Positions 52,025 through 60,860 are shown, counted from the first letter of the stretch. The stretch is 64,000 nt of DNA from Chitinivorax sp. B (GCF_005503445.1 NZ_SCOH01000032.1:1-64000); one strand, 5' to 3'. Notes: generated by a model not told the origin, from the sequence alone. Made by a program: numbers and translations.

Positions 52025-54454
52025 CTATTGGGTCCTCTCAGGCTCTCCAATGCTCTTTAAAAGGGCATTGTATTGATGAGGATCTGCAGCATAGATCTTG
52101 TCCAAGACGAAGTTCGCAACCTTGGCGATCTCTGGAATCTCTACAGGCTTGAACCCGCGATCTGGAATTGACTCAAGGTGAGAAAATTCATTGCTGAGCC
52201 GGTTCACCAGTTCAATTGCTGTTGCGTCTTCATCGCCAAAGAACTTCTTGATTCGTTCAAGTTTATCGTTCTTGTCGTCGTGGTACGGAAACTTGAAGAA
52301 CAAGAAGGCTTCTAGGAACTTGCGAAGGTTGTTCCCAAAACCATAGAACGGCTCATGTGCCCCATGTGCGGCGTCTTGGTTCCTGCACTTGTAGATTTGG
52401 TGGAAGAGATAGTTGAACTCAGTGATGTAGTCCTTCAGGTAGGACGGCATCAGCATGATGTTGCTTTTGGGGCCGTTTCGCTCCACCATGAAGTGCTCGT
52501 TGTCATCCACGCTCTTGGTCTTGCCACAGTCCCCGGCTGGCACCTTCTTCTTGGGGACGGAAAGACGCTTCAGATACTTCAGGAAGTCCAGATTGTGGGT
52601 GGAGATGAAGAGCTGACTGTGGCGATAGCCGTTGGAGCCGTCCGCATTCTTGAACGGCCTTGCAATCAGGCTCTCGATCAGGCTGAACATGAAGAAGATG
52701 TGGTTCCCGTCCAGACTGGAGATTGGATCGTCAATGTAGATGATCAGATCCTTGCCCTTGCTGCCAGGCTCTTCCAACTTGGCTATGAAGTAGCAGAAGG
52801 CGACCAGGCTGCATTCGCCCTCACTCAAGTTGTAGGCTGATTTGCCATCACGCGTGATCTCAAACTTGACGGCGTTCTTCCCCGCGTTGTCCTTGGCTTC
52901 GAGCTTGATGCCATCGTGACCGAAGAAGTGGTTGAGCAAGGCATTGACCCGCTCCGCACCTTTGCGTTCATCCTTCTGCTTGCCTTGCAAGCGGGCGACA
53001 TCAGCTTCCAGCTTGACGATCTCGGCTTCGGCGTCGGTATAGGCCGTGTTGGCAGTGTCGGCGTCTGTCTTAAGACCAGCTATGCGGGTCAATTCGGTGT
53101 CATAGGTGATGTCAACGATAAAGGAGGCCACGTCGGTGAGTCGCAGAGCTTCGCGTGCGGAGTCCTTGTCCTTCTCTAGTGAGTGGGTGCGGCCATTGCT
53201 CTTGACGATCAGATCGTTGATGTCGTCGGCACACTTCTGTATTGCCGCTGAATCGTGCTTGGGGGCCGGCATGGCTACTGGCTGGAAGAGAGAACTCTTC
53301 CTTGAGTCCAAGGCAGTCTTCAACGCTTCAAGGTCTTGCTTGTAGACCTTCAGGCATTCGGCAAGAGATTTCTTGTTGGCTTCAAACGAGACTTTTTCTT
53401 CGGCATAGAATTTATCGCCGGTCAAAGTCAGGAAGCCAGCAATGGCCTGAATTTCGTCGTTGAGCGATGTCAGACATGAATCGATGGACGACTCCAGATC
53501 TGAAGATTCCTTGCTGAAGTGCGAGTCCAGAACCTTCCATATATCGTGGGGAAGATCCTGACGGCAGAAGGCGCATGTATCGCGTTTGTCCTTGTGTAGT
53601 GGGATACCTTGCTTCACCCACGCTTGAAGGACAGTCTCGTTCAACAGCTCTTGAATGGCCTGCGTCGGCTTGATCGATCTGGAAAGAAGCTCTTGGGCCA
53701 CCGTTTCGATTGAATCAATTTTTAGGCTGATCGAGACGGTATCGGTGATGTCAGGAAGTGCCTCCTGCTTCAAGAGGTTAACTTTGGTGGCCTGTTCGTC
53801 AGTGGTTAGCGGCGTGAATCCCGCCTTCTTTATGGCGCCGATGTCTTTCTTGATGCTTTCGATGTTGTAGACCGCTGGTCCATAGATGCGATTCAGTTTG
53901 ATCTTATCGTTGGCATGAGAGCGAAGCTTGCCTTCCAGAGCATCAGAAGCATTTTTATGGTTGTTCTTGGTCCGATCTCTTTCCTTCTTTTTGGCATCTA
54001 GATCGTGCCGAAGACCTGCCTTGGATTCAATGCTGCCAAGTTTCGCATGGATGGCAGCTATTTCATCTTCGATCTCCTTGTTCTTCTCCCCGACGATGGC
54101 GAAGGTCTTTATTTCCCCGCCAATGGCCTGATTGATCAGGAAACTAAGGTTTTCACTGACAAAATCCCGGTTGTAGACCCGAACATCGTAGCCATGACCA
54201 GCAATGTCAGCCTGTGTCACGTCACCTTTGTCACCGTGGACAGTGAAGGTCGATCCTACGTAATTGAGGGGCATGCGTCCCGTTTCCAAAGCACGGAAGA
54301 TTCGCGAGAGGGTAGTCTTGCCAGAGTAGTTCCGTCCGTAGAGGATGTTGAGCCGCTTGAAGTTCTGGACGGTGTTACACGCGTCCTTAAGACTCCTCTT
54401 CCAGTTGAGGTCCTTAAAACTACCGAAGCTGCCGATGTCAACGTGACTGAACAT
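52025..54454 (-). CDS. RloC/PrrC-like AAA_13 ATPase, candidate anticodon nuclease
   Basis: An 809-residue protein read from the ATG at 54452-54454, chosen because AAGGA lies seven bases upstream; an in-frame start at 54499 adds 15 residues. It is an SMC/ABC-type ATPase: Walker A LYGRNYSGKTTLSRIFRAL near residue 40, a long coiled-coil region with a CAFC pair at about 294-297 like the zinc hook of RloC, signature LSEGECSLVAFCYF, Walker B LIIYIDDPISSLDG and STHNLDFL. The C-terminal 150 residues contain LRKFLEAFLFFKFP and NRLSNEFSHLE, so an R-x3-E pair and a later His as in the PrrC/RloC tRNA-cutting domain. Such proteins cut a tRNA anticodon after phage attack. Nuclease activity is inferred. The gene stands alone in the island. 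Confidence 0.75.
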   Translation of the reverse strand: MFSHVDIGSFGSFKDLNWKRSLKDACNTVQNFKRLNILYGRNYSGKTTLSRIFRALETGRMPLNYVGSTFTVHGDKGDVTQADIAGHGYDVRVYNRDFVSENLSFLINQAIGGEIKTFAIVGEKNKEIEDEIAAIHAKLGSIESKAGLRHDLDAKKKERDRTKNNHKNASDALEGKLRSHANDKIKLNRIYGPAVYNIESIKKDIGAIKKAGFTPLTTDEQATKVNLLKQEALPDITDTVSISLKIDSIETVAQELLSRSIKPTQAIQELLNETVLQAWVKQGIPLHKDKRDTCAFCRQDLPHDIWKVLDSHFSKESSDLESSIDSCLTSLNDEIQAIAGFLTLTGDKFYAEEKVSFEANKKSLAECLKVYKQDLEALKTALDSRKSSLFQPVAMPAPKHDSAAIQKCADDINDLIVKSNGRTHSLEKDKDSAREALRLTDVASFIVDITYDTELTRIAGLKTDADTANTAYTDAEAEIVKLEADVARLQGKQKDERKGAERVNALLNHFFGHDGIKLEAKDNAGKNAVKFEITRDGKSAYNLSEGECSLVAFCYFIAKLEEPGSKGKDLIIYIDDPISSLDGNHIFFMFSLIESLIARPFKNADGSNGYRHSQLFISTHNLDFLKYLKRLSVPKKKVPAGDCGKTKSVDDNEHFMVERNGPKSNIMLMPSYLKDYITEFNYLFHQIYKCRNQDAAHGAHEPFYGFGNNLRKFLEAFLFFKFPYHDDKNDKLERIKKFFGDEDATAIELVNRLSNEFSHLESIPDRGFKPVEIPEIAKVANFVLDKIYAADPHQYNALLKSIGEPERTQ

Positions 54455-54629
54455 GAACATTTCCTTGGCGCTGGCTATTGGCTGCCGACTTGCAAGCAAA
54501 AAGCTTGTTCAGCCAGTCTACTCTGAGCTTAGGAAAACAGCATTGGGGTGAACTGGTCCGAGTTTCGAACAAACTGCGCAGTCAGCTATGTGTACTACTA
54601 CAGACGTTCTAGCATGAGGGACTGAGCGG
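54455..54629. other. Intergenic stretch between the RloC-like gene and direct repeat A
   Basis: About 175 bp without a gene. It should hold the promoter of the RloC-like gene, but no convincing -35/-10 pair stands out. Confidence 0.35.
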
Positions 54630-54882
54630 CTGCAATGGCCGATCAGCTGCCGCTGCGAATACTGATCAAATCGGCGCATGATGATCACCGCAAGTCAACC
54701 GGGTGCTGGCGAATGACCCGATTCCGCAAATGAAATCAGAAGCTACAATCCTATTGCTTCCCTATTAGATAGGCGCAGTGTGGTATCTGGATCAAGATAA
54801 AAATCTGATGAGTGATGCCAACGGTCAGTTGGGGCTGGTCAACAAGCATTTAACGCTTTGTGGTGCCCAACACAAAGCTTGC
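54630..54882 (+). repeat. 253-bp direct repeat, copy A
   Basis: From 54653 to 54882 the sequence is identical to 59849-60078 except one base (GACCC here, GACCT in copy B); the first 23 bp on the left are about 75-80 percent identical. The copies are 5,196 bp apart in the same orientation and enclose the mod-AlbA-helicase-RHH operon. The right edge of this copy coincides exactly with the truncation of the mod gene. The repeat contains a possible -10 element TACAAT and a GTG-started reading of 35 codons at its right end, fused here to foreign sequence. Confidence 0.92.
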
Positions 54883-55049
54883 CCGGCTTCAGCCTGTTCG
54901 ACCAGATCGGTAGCGGGTGGTGGTGCGGCATGGTAAGAGAGTGCCTTGTCTTCGAGCAGGATGCGCGGTTCCAGCCGGGGGCGGTTCTGTTTGCCGGGCC
55001 AGGTCAGTTCGAGTTTGGTCTGGGTTGGCTTACTATGTTTCTCGGTCAT
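54883..55049 (-). pseudogene. Type III-like DNA methyltransferase (mod), 5' fragment
   Basis: Starts MTEKHSKPTQTKLELTW and continues KQNRPRLEPRILLED, ALSYHAA. This is the N-terminal segment of site-specific methyltransferases of the type III Mod kind, in which a SAM-binding and DPPY region follows. Only about 55 codons remain; at 54882 the frame enters the direct repeat and soon ends. No catalytic motif is left, so the fragment cannot methylate DNA. It follows the AlbA_2 gene with 10 bp between, as in complete operons of helicase, AlbA_2 protein, mod and res. The missing remainder and the res gene are not in the window. Confidence 0.8.
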
Positions 55050-55059
55050 TTTTTGAGGC

Positions 55060-56337
55060 TTATTCTTCTTCGGTGAACTGCGCCAGCAGGCCGTTTTTCT
55101 CGCGGCTGGCGGCGTAGATGGTGAGTTTCAGTTCGGTATGGTCGATCTGCTCGTACAACGGGCGGCGTAGCGACAGGTTTTCGCTGGCCGTCAGGATGGT
55201 CGGCACCCCTTCGCCGCGCCGTTCGATCAAGTTTTGCCGCTTGCTGACCGGGTCGGCCGGGTAATAGCGGGAAAGCAGGTTCACCAGGGTTTCGTTGCGG
55301 GTGATGCTGTTGGCTTCCATGCTGCCCACGGTCAAGCTGTTGGGCAGGCCGCCCGGGGTGGAAAGCTCCAGCCGGTCAGCGAACAGGTGTAGGCGGATGC
55401 GGGCGCCGTGCATAGAGTAGTCGCGGTGGGCAACGGCATTGACGATGGCTTCGAAGACGGCGGCCAGATCGTATTGCGGGATGTCGATGCGGCCAGGTCG
55501 TTTGACGGCTTCAACCCGCATATTGCGTTTGACGAAGTTGAAAGCATGGCGAATCTGCTCGTCCACCGGGCTGTCGTAGTCCTGGGCGTCCACCTGGTAT
55601 TCGGCGTTGCGTTCCTTGCCGGAGTAGGCGACACACTGGATGTAGGCAGAAGAGAGATAATCGGCCGGACGTGCGGTGAGTAACAGCACGCCGCTGACGC
55701 TGAGACGCAGTTCGCCGCTTTCATCTTCGCCAATCAGGTAGAGCTTCTTGAGCTGGGTGATTTCTGGCAGATTGCCGCGCAAAAAGCGCGTTTTGAGTTC
55801 CGGGCTGATGGCACCCCGCGTGGTTTGCGGGACCAGTTGTTCGTCGAAGCGAATCAACCGCACCATGCTGCGTTGCTGGAATGCCCGCGCCAGTAGTTCA
55901 GGCGACATTTCGCGCTTGCTTGACCCCACACGGTGGAAATAGCCGTGCGGGCTTTTATGCACGAACACGCTCTTGCTGACGCGTACCCAGACGACAGGCT
56001 TCATTTCGCCCTGCTGATTGGGGATTTCCAGCAGCCGGGTTTCGATGGCCAAGGGTGGGTCGATGGCGTCGCTGGCAATGTTGGTGAGCCAGAGATCGAC
56101 GGTATCCAAGTCTTCACGGGCAATGCCTTCGACGGCGCGAGTCTTATCGGCAACCCCAAAGACAACGATGCCGCCATTGGCATTGGCAAAAGCGGCGAGT
56201 TCGTCGGCAATGCTGTCACGGCCAGGCTGGTCTACCTTGTTCCCCTTGACGGTAACGTTTTTGAATTCATAGGCAGAGTCTTCGCCGAGCCGGACTTGAT
56301 AGAGGAGTTCGCGGACGAGGTCGGTGGTGTCGATCAT
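55060..56337 (-). CDS. AlbA_2 and HATPase-type ATP-binding protein, restriction-operon partner
   Basis: A 425-residue protein. Residues about 15-135 are an AlbA_2 (Schlafen-type) domain: EDSAYEFKNVTVKGNKV, DELAAFANANGGIVVFGVAD, VHKSPHGYFHRVGSSKREMS. The C-terminal part has a HATPase_c_4-type domain: FEAIVNAVAHRDYSMHGARI, LELSTPGGLPNSLTVG and RRGEGVPTIL. Such proteins are usually called RNA- or DNA-binding ATPases and are often found with SNF2-type helicases and type III modification genes. Exact role unknown. Start is 10 bp after the helicase stop and its stop is 10 bp before the mod fragment. Confidence 0.85.
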   Translation of the reverse strand: MIDTTDLVRELLYQVRLGEDSAYEFKNVTVKGNKVDQPGRDSIADELAAFANANGGIVVFGVADKTRAVEGIAREDLDTVDLWLTNIASDAIDPPLAIETRLLEIPNQQGEMKPVVWVRVSKSVFVHKSPHGYFHRVGSSKREMSPELLARAFQQRSMVRLIRFDEQLVPQTTRGAISPELKTRFLRGNLPEITQLKKLYLIGEDESGELRLSVSGVLLLTARPADYLSSAYIQCVAYSGKERNAEYQVDAQDYDSPVDEQIRHAFNFVKRNMRVEAVKRPGRIDIPQYDLAAVFEAIVNAVAHRDYSMHGARIRLHLFADRLELSTPGGLPNSLTVGSMEANSITRNETLVNLLSRYYPADPVSKRQNLIERRGEGVPTILTASENLSLRRPLYEQIDHTELKLTIYAASREKNGLLAQFTEEE

Positions 56338-56347
56338 GGTGCGGTCC

Positions 56348-59173
56348 TCATGAGGCTTTCAGGTGCCAGCGGATGGCGAACAAGCGTTGGCGCTGCGGCG
56401 TGATTTCCAGTGCAGCTTCGATTTCGTTGAGCAATTGGTCTTCTTCAGCATCAATACGTTTTTTCTCTTCATGGTAATCGAGCATCACGCGATCACGTTC
56501 CTGCTCCAACTGTTTGATGGCCCGCTTGGCGGCAAGCTTTTCTTGCAGCGAGGTGAGTTGTCGCGTGGCTTTGCGGGCTTCTTTGATTTCCTGATCAAGT
56601 TGCTTGATGCGGATATCGAGGGCGATTCGCCGGTCTTCAGCCCAGGCTTCGAGTTTTTCTGCTTCTTCGGTGAAGAAGCGTTCGTTGAGCAGTAGGGCCG
56701 CCTCGAGTTTTTCACTTTCCTGTTTCGCCATCTGTCCGGAAAGGACAGTTTCGGCAATCAGTTTGGTCGTGCCGTCGAGGATGCGCGCGGGCAGGCTCAG
56801 CATTCGCCCTGCCGAGGCGGGATCGAGAGTCTGGCCGCTATCGCAGGTGGCAGCGATCAGCAGGTGCTCAATGCGCTGCTTGGCGGCGGTCAGTGTCAGC
56901 ATGTCTACCCAGAGCTCGCCGGACTGCCCGGCAAAGTTTCTCAGCCAGGCATGCTGGCCGCCCAGGGTGTGATTGAGGTCGAATTCGAGTGTCGCAACAG
57001 GGAGCTCCTGCAAAGCCTGTTTGGCCTCGGCAATCAACTGTGCGCCGAGGCCTTCGTTGGGGCGCAGGAAGCGGGCATGGCTTTGTTCCGATTCCTGCCA
57101 GCGCACATCGTACCAATGGCCGTCGTGCAGAACGCGGTGGGCTTCGAATTGAGCACCGGGCAGCATCATGCGAGCCAGCAGGAGTAGTTTTTCCTGATAG
57201 TCGTTGAGATGCTGCTCGGTTCGTTCCTTGGTCAGGTTGAGGTGTTTGACGACGTCGACGTCGAGGTTCTCCAGCACCGAGCGCCGGGTTTCCTGGGTGC
57301 GCGCTTCGAGTTCGGTCCTGAAGCGGGCTTGCAGCCGATCGAATTCGGCATCGATCTGTTCGGTACTTTGGCAGCGCTGGTAAATCTCGTGAATGTGGCG
57401 TTCGATGTCGACGCCTGACTCGATGCTGCCGAGGATTTCATCGGAAGCGCCGAAAACACCTTCGAACAGGCGGAATTTTTCGCTGAGCAGTTCAAAGACA
57501 CGTTCGTCGGCCCGGTTGCCTTTGTTGATGAAATTGACCACGACGACATCGTTTTTCTGACCGTAACGATGGACGCGGCCGATACGCTGCTCGACCCGCT
57601 GCGGGTTCCAGGGCAGGTCGTAATTGATGAGCAGGGAGCAGAACTGGAGGTTGATACCCTCGGCGCCGGCTTCGGTGCAGATGAGGATTTCGGCCGATTC
57701 GCGGAAGTGATCGACGAGGGCGGCTTTCATGTCTGCCGTTTTGGCGCCGGAAATGCGGCCGCTGCCTTCGTGCTGTTGCAGCCAGTTCTGGTAGATGCGT
57801 TTGGAGCCTGGATCGGTGTTGCTGCCGTTGAGGATGGCGATCTTGTCGGCGAAACCGTTGTCGGCGAGCAATTCCTTTAGACGGGACTGAGTACGAACCG
57901 ATTCGGTGAAGATGACGGCCTTGCGCTTGCCCCCCAGGCGTTCGGCAAAATCGAAGGCTTTGTCTAGCACGCGCAGCAAGGCGTCGGCCTTGGCATCACG
58001 GGCAATTCGTTCGGCGAGCGAGCGGAAACGCTTCAGTTGATTTACTTCTGACGCAAGGGCAGCCGGATCGATGGTGTCATCCTCATCGATACCTTCTTCG
58101 TCGCTCAGGTCGTCGAAGGCGTCGTAGTCTTCAAGCGCTTCCGCCAGCGGCAGCTGTTTTTCCAGCCGTTCGATCATTGTGCTCAAGGTGCCCTGAATGG
58201 CGAACGAAGACGAGGCCAGAATCTTACGAATGACCAATGTAACCAGATGCCGGGCGCCAGGTTTGATCGACAGGATGGCTTCATCCTGCAGGTATTCGGA
58301 AACCTGCTTATAGAGTTCAAGTTCGTCCTGTGAGGGACGGAAGTCCTCAGTCAACGAGTAGCGGCGGGTGAATTTGATGCCGCCGATTTCCTGCACTTGT
58401 CGGCGCAGGGTGCGTTTGCAGACAGTTCGCAGGCGCTCCCGCAGATTCTCGAATTCGGCGTCTTCGAGTTTGGGGCGGCAATAGCGTGCCTTGAAAGCAT
58501 CGAGACTGCCGAAGAAGTACGGGTCGATGATGGCGATCAGGCCGAACAATTCTTGCAAGTTGTTCTGCAACGGTGTTGCAGAAAGTAGCAGCTTGGGGCG
58601 TCCCTTGAGGGCAGAGTCCAGTCTGCTGGCGATTCTGGCGCTTTCGCCCTTGTAGAAATTGCGTAACTTGTGGGCTTCGTCGAAGACGACAAGGTTCCAG
58701 GGAACCGCCGCCAATTCGCTTTGCTTGCGCGAGGCAAATTCGTAAGAGCAGATCACCACGGCCGATTCGCCAAAAGCGGTTTCGGTCTGAAAGGGATTGG
58801 CTGCGCCGTTGGTCTGCGCTTCCTTGAAGTTTCTGGCTTCCAGGATTTTTGAAGGAAGCGAGAATTTCTCAATCAGTTCCTGACTCCACTGCTTGCGCAG
58901 GGTGGCAGGAACAATCAACAGCAACTGGCGTTTGCGCTCGGCCCATTTCTGGGCCAGTACGAGGCTGGCTTCGATGGTTTTACCGAGGCCGACTTCGTCG
59001 GCAAGGATGACGCCATTGGAAAGGGGCGACGCCAGGGCGAACAAGGCTGCGTCCACTTGGTGCGGATTCATGTCTACCTTGGCGCTGGCAATGGTTTGGG
59101 TGAGAGCTTCCTCGGTGACGCCCTCAAGCGACAGCGCATGGGCGATGTAGCCACTTTGGTAGCGGGTGTACAT
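56348..59173 (-). CDS. SNF2-type DEAD/DEAH helicase
   Basis: A 941-residue superfamily 2 translocase. Motif I ILADEVGLGKTIEASLVLAQ near residue 58, motif II NLVVFDEAHKLRN, motif III LLLSATPLQNNLQELFGLI, C-terminal helicase motifs AEGINLQFCSLLINYDLPWN and RIGRVHRYGQKND. An extra acidic segment (DDLSDEEGIDEDDTID) lies near residue 360. The last 200 residues are a coiled-coil region (LEQERDRVMLDYHEEKKRI). It resembles helicases associated with defence operons rather than RapA. It starts at the overlapped stop of the RHH gene (TGATG). All motifs are intact, so this part of the operon may still work. Confidence 0.9.
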   Translation of the reverse strand: MYTRYQSGYIAHALSLEGVTEEALTQTIASAKVDMNPHQVDAALFALASPLSNGVILADEVGLGKTIEASLVLAQKWAERKRQLLLIVPATLRKQWSQELIEKFSLPSKILEARNFKEAQTNGAANPFQTETAFGESAVVICSYEFASRKQSELAAVPWNLVVFDEAHKLRNFYKGESARIASRLDSALKGRPKLLLSATPLQNNLQELFGLIAIIDPYFFGSLDAFKARYCRPKLEDAEFENLRERLRTVCKRTLRRQVQEIGGIKFTRRYSLTEDFRPSQDELELYKQVSEYLQDEAILSIKPGARHLVTLVIRKILASSSFAIQGTLSTMIERLEKQLPLAEALEDYDAFDDLSDEEGIDEDDTIDPAALASEVNQLKRFRSLAERIARDAKADALLRVLDKAFDFAERLGGKRKAVIFTESVRTQSRLKELLADNGFADKIAILNGSNTDPGSKRIYQNWLQQHEGSGRISGAKTADMKAALVDHFRESAEILICTEAGAEGINLQFCSLLINYDLPWNPQRVEQRIGRVHRYGQKNDVVVVNFINKGNRADERVFELLSEKFRLFEGVFGASDEILGSIESGVDIERHIHEIYQRCQSTEQIDAEFDRLQARFRTELEARTQETRRSVLENLDVDVVKHLNLTKERTEQHLNDYQEKLLLLARMMLPGAQFEAHRVLHDGHWYDVRWQESEQSHARFLRPNEGLGAQLIAEAKQALQELPVATLEFDLNHTLGGQHAWLRNFAGQSGELWVDMLTLTAAKQRIEHLLIAATCDSGQTLDPASAGRMLSLPARILDGTTKLIAETVLSGQMAKQESEKLEAALLLNERFFTEEAEKLEAWAEDRRIALDIRIKQLDQEIKEARKATRQLTSLQEKLAAKRAIKQLEQERDRVMLDYHEEKKRIDAEEDQLLNEIEAALEITPQRQRLFAIRWHLKAS

Positions 59174-59358
59174 CAGCTTTGATCCTTTTCAGGGGCAGTG
59201 AGGGGATGAAAGTCTCCGCGTTTTTCCGTGCGTTCGAGAAATTCGCTGACTGCCTGGCGAACCAGCCAAGCCAGGGAAAGGCGGTGCTGGTCAGCCATCT
59301 GTTGGAGCCGCTCGAGTTGCTCGACGGGGAGGGATACCGTCGTTCGTGTGGTCTTCAT
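59173..59358 (-). CDS. Ribbon-helix-helix regulator (CopG type)
   Basis: A 61-residue DNA-binding protein. TTRTTVSLPVEQLERLQQMA gives the beta-strand and first helix, LSLAWLVRQAVSEFLERTE the second, as in CopG/Arc-type repressors. It is the first gene of the island operon and overlaps the helicase start, so it is likely the autorepressor. Two direct TTTGCA repeats 10 bp apart just upstream (59369-59384) could be its operator. Confidence 0.85.
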   Translation of the reverse strand: MKTTRTTVSLPVEQLERLQQMADQHRLSLAWLVRQAVSEFLERTEKRGDFHPLTAPEKDQS

Positions 59359-59368
59359 GTTTCATCCA

Positions 59369-59384
59369 TTTGCATCACTTTGCA
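59369..59384 (-). promoter_or_regulatory. Possible operator of the RHH regulator
   Basis: TTTGCA at 59369-59374 and again at 59379-59384, 10 bp apart, so on one face of the helix, 11 bp before the RHH start codon. Typical of ribbon-helix-helix operators; inferred from position only. Confidence 0.35.
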
Positions 59385-59504
59385 GCATTTTACTTGGACA
59401 AGCGTGCCCCAGCCAAACTATGTCGACATTTGTATCAATTGACTATCCAACGGCAGATGTCTTATCCATCGCCGACTAAGCGGGCAAGCAGGCGAACGGC
59501 TGTT

Positions 59505-59674
59505 CTAGCCTGGATATTTCGCAAATTCGCGAGGTGATGGCGCAGGATTTTGATTCATAGGGAGATGTCGTGAAGGAGTCGCGTAGTGGTTCTTACGCGC
59601 GACAGAACGAAACTCTTCATATGGATCAAAAGACAAGCTAGCACCCGCGTCAATTTATGAAATATCCAGGCTAG
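59505..59674. mobile_element. MITE-like element with 16-bp terminal inverted repeats
   Basis: CTAGCCTGGATATTTC (59505-59520) and GAAATATCCAGGCTAG (59659-59674) are perfect inverted repeats enclosing 138 bp with no gene. The termini look like those of an insertion sequence, so this may be a non-autonomous derivative or the collapsed remains of one. No target duplication is obvious. It lies between the RHH gene and the second direct repeat. Confidence 0.6.
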
Positions 59675-59677
59675 TGT

Positions 59678-59827
59678 AGTGTTTCACTTTTCTTGGGACA
59701 TAAAAGCGCGTCTTTCACACCGACTCGTCGTTGCAAATCTTCGCAATAGCTCGCTATTGCTGTGGTTTGCGCCTCGATTCGTCGCGAAATCCATCAATTT
59801 TATCAGTCGCAATCTACGTGAAACACT
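59678..59827. mobile_element. Second short inverted-repeat element
   Basis: AGTGTTTCAC (59678-59687) and GTGAAACACT (59818-59827) are perfect 10-bp inverted repeats, starting three bases after the previous element. The interior has the inner palindrome CAATAGCTCGCTATTG and no coding capacity on either strand that shows conservation. Probably a second miniature element or a part of a larger broken one. Its right end touches direct repeat B. Confidence 0.5.
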
Positions 59828-60078
59828 GCAGTAGCTGATCAATTGCCTCTGCGAATACTGATCAAATCGGCGCATGATGATCACCGCAAGTCAACCGGGT
59901 GCTGGCGAATGACCTGATTCCGCAAATGAAATCAGAAGCTACAATCCTATTGCTTCCCTATTAGATAGGCGCAGTGTGGTATCTGGATCAAGATAAAAAT
60001 CTGATGAGTGATGCCAACGGTCAGTTGGGGCTGGTCAACAAGCATTTAACGCTTTGTGGTGCCCAACACAAAGCTTGC
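59826..60078 (+). repeat. 253-bp direct repeat, copy B
   Basis: Second copy of the repeat described at 54630-54882, one mismatch over the last 230 bp. Its right end (AAAGCTTGC) continues into the rest of a short reading frame, so this copy keeps the intact flank while copy A is joined to the truncated mod gene. Confidence 0.92.
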
Positions 60079-60108
60079 GCAGCCTGCAAAGCGTCGGCGA
60101 GTGAGTAG
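59974..60108 (+). CDS. Small protein of 44 residues, hypothetical
   Basis: A GTG-started frame from 59974 to the TAG at 60106-60108. The protein starts with a Trp-Tyr-Leu-Asp segment, contains LCGAQHKACAACKASASE at the end and has three Cys (C-x6-C-x2-C), which could bind a metal. The first 35 codons lie in the direct repeat and the rest in the unique flank, so copy A holds only the truncated version. AGG lies five bases before the GTG. No family recognised; it may be coincidental. Confidence 0.3.
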   Translation: MWYLDQDKNLMSDANGQLGLVNKHLTLCGAQHKACAACKASASE

Positions 60109-60259
60109 GTGATAACGTTGGCCGAAGTGTTTGGCTTGGTTGCTGGTGGGGTGATGGCACGTTATGTCGCAAGTATTTTGATATTGTAAGGAAGGATGTT
60201 GGTAACTGACTTGGCGAATTAGCCTGCTGGATAACTGCGTTTTCTGAACTGGACAAACC

Positions 60260-60850
60260 ATGATGCTGACAATGTTGATCGCTTGGTTAAACCGTTATGC
60301 CACGCCACGCCGATTGGCTTGGGTGGGAAGTTGTGTGGTTGTTTTGTTGGCAGCTCTGAATTCGGTGAACCTGCCGTTCTTTGTACCAGATCTGCGTGCG
60401 TTGAGTGGTGGATTGGGGCCGTTGGATGCACGTTTCTGGTATGACGCGCAGGTGGTTACCCTAACACTGACTGCACTGGGTGAGCATGGGCGTGCGCACT
60501 ATGGCTGGTTTCTGGTGGCGATTGATAGCTGGTTGCCCATGGCTTATACCTTGGCGTTGCTATGGGCTTGGCATCTTGCCCGGGTCAGTGTATTGGGGCA
60601 TGGCCATGCTGGATGGCGCTGGGTGTATGCGTTGCCATTGCTCGGGATGGTGCTGGACTATCTGGAAAATGTGATGACAAGCTTGTTGCTGATTGCCTTT
60701 CCCGGCCAGCCATGGGGCTTGGCTTCAGTATTGGGCTACGTGACTGCTGGCAAGTATGTTGCCAGTGGGGTGGCGTTAGTGCTGACTTTGGTTTTTGCGG
60801 TGCGGGGTTGGTCGGGCCGCCGGGTGACGCCTGATGGTGCCAATGCTTGA
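60260..60850 (+). CDS. Hypothetical membrane protein with about five helices
   Basis: A 196-residue membrane protein. Hydrophobic segments at about 19-40 (LAWVGSCVVVLLAALNSV), 82-105 (AIDSWLPMAYTLALLWAWHL), 121-140 (VYALPLLGMVLDYLENVMTS), 141-158 and 164-184 (ASGVALVLTLVFAVRGW). The segment LDYLENVMTSLLL recalls a group of uncharacterised integral membrane proteins. Two ATG codons, at 60260 and 60266, are possible starts. Followed by an 11-bp perfect hairpin and then by copy 2 of the palindromic repeat. Function unknown. Confidence 0.7.
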   Translation: MMLTMLIAWLNRYATPRRLAWVGSCVVVLLAALNSVNLPFFVPDLRALSGGLGPLDARFWYDAQVVTLTLTALGEHGRAHYGWFLVAIDSWLPMAYTLALLWAWHLARVSVLGHGHAGWRWVYALPLLGMVLDYLENVMTSLLLIAFPGQPWGLASVLGYVTAGKYVASGVALVLTLVFAVRGWSGRRVTPDGANA

Positions 60851-60860
60851 TGAGACGTAT

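Noticed and set aside
59684-59884. Minus-strand frame of 66 codons
   Set aside because: It runs through the second inverted-repeat element and into the direct repeat; no ribosome site and no conservation pattern.
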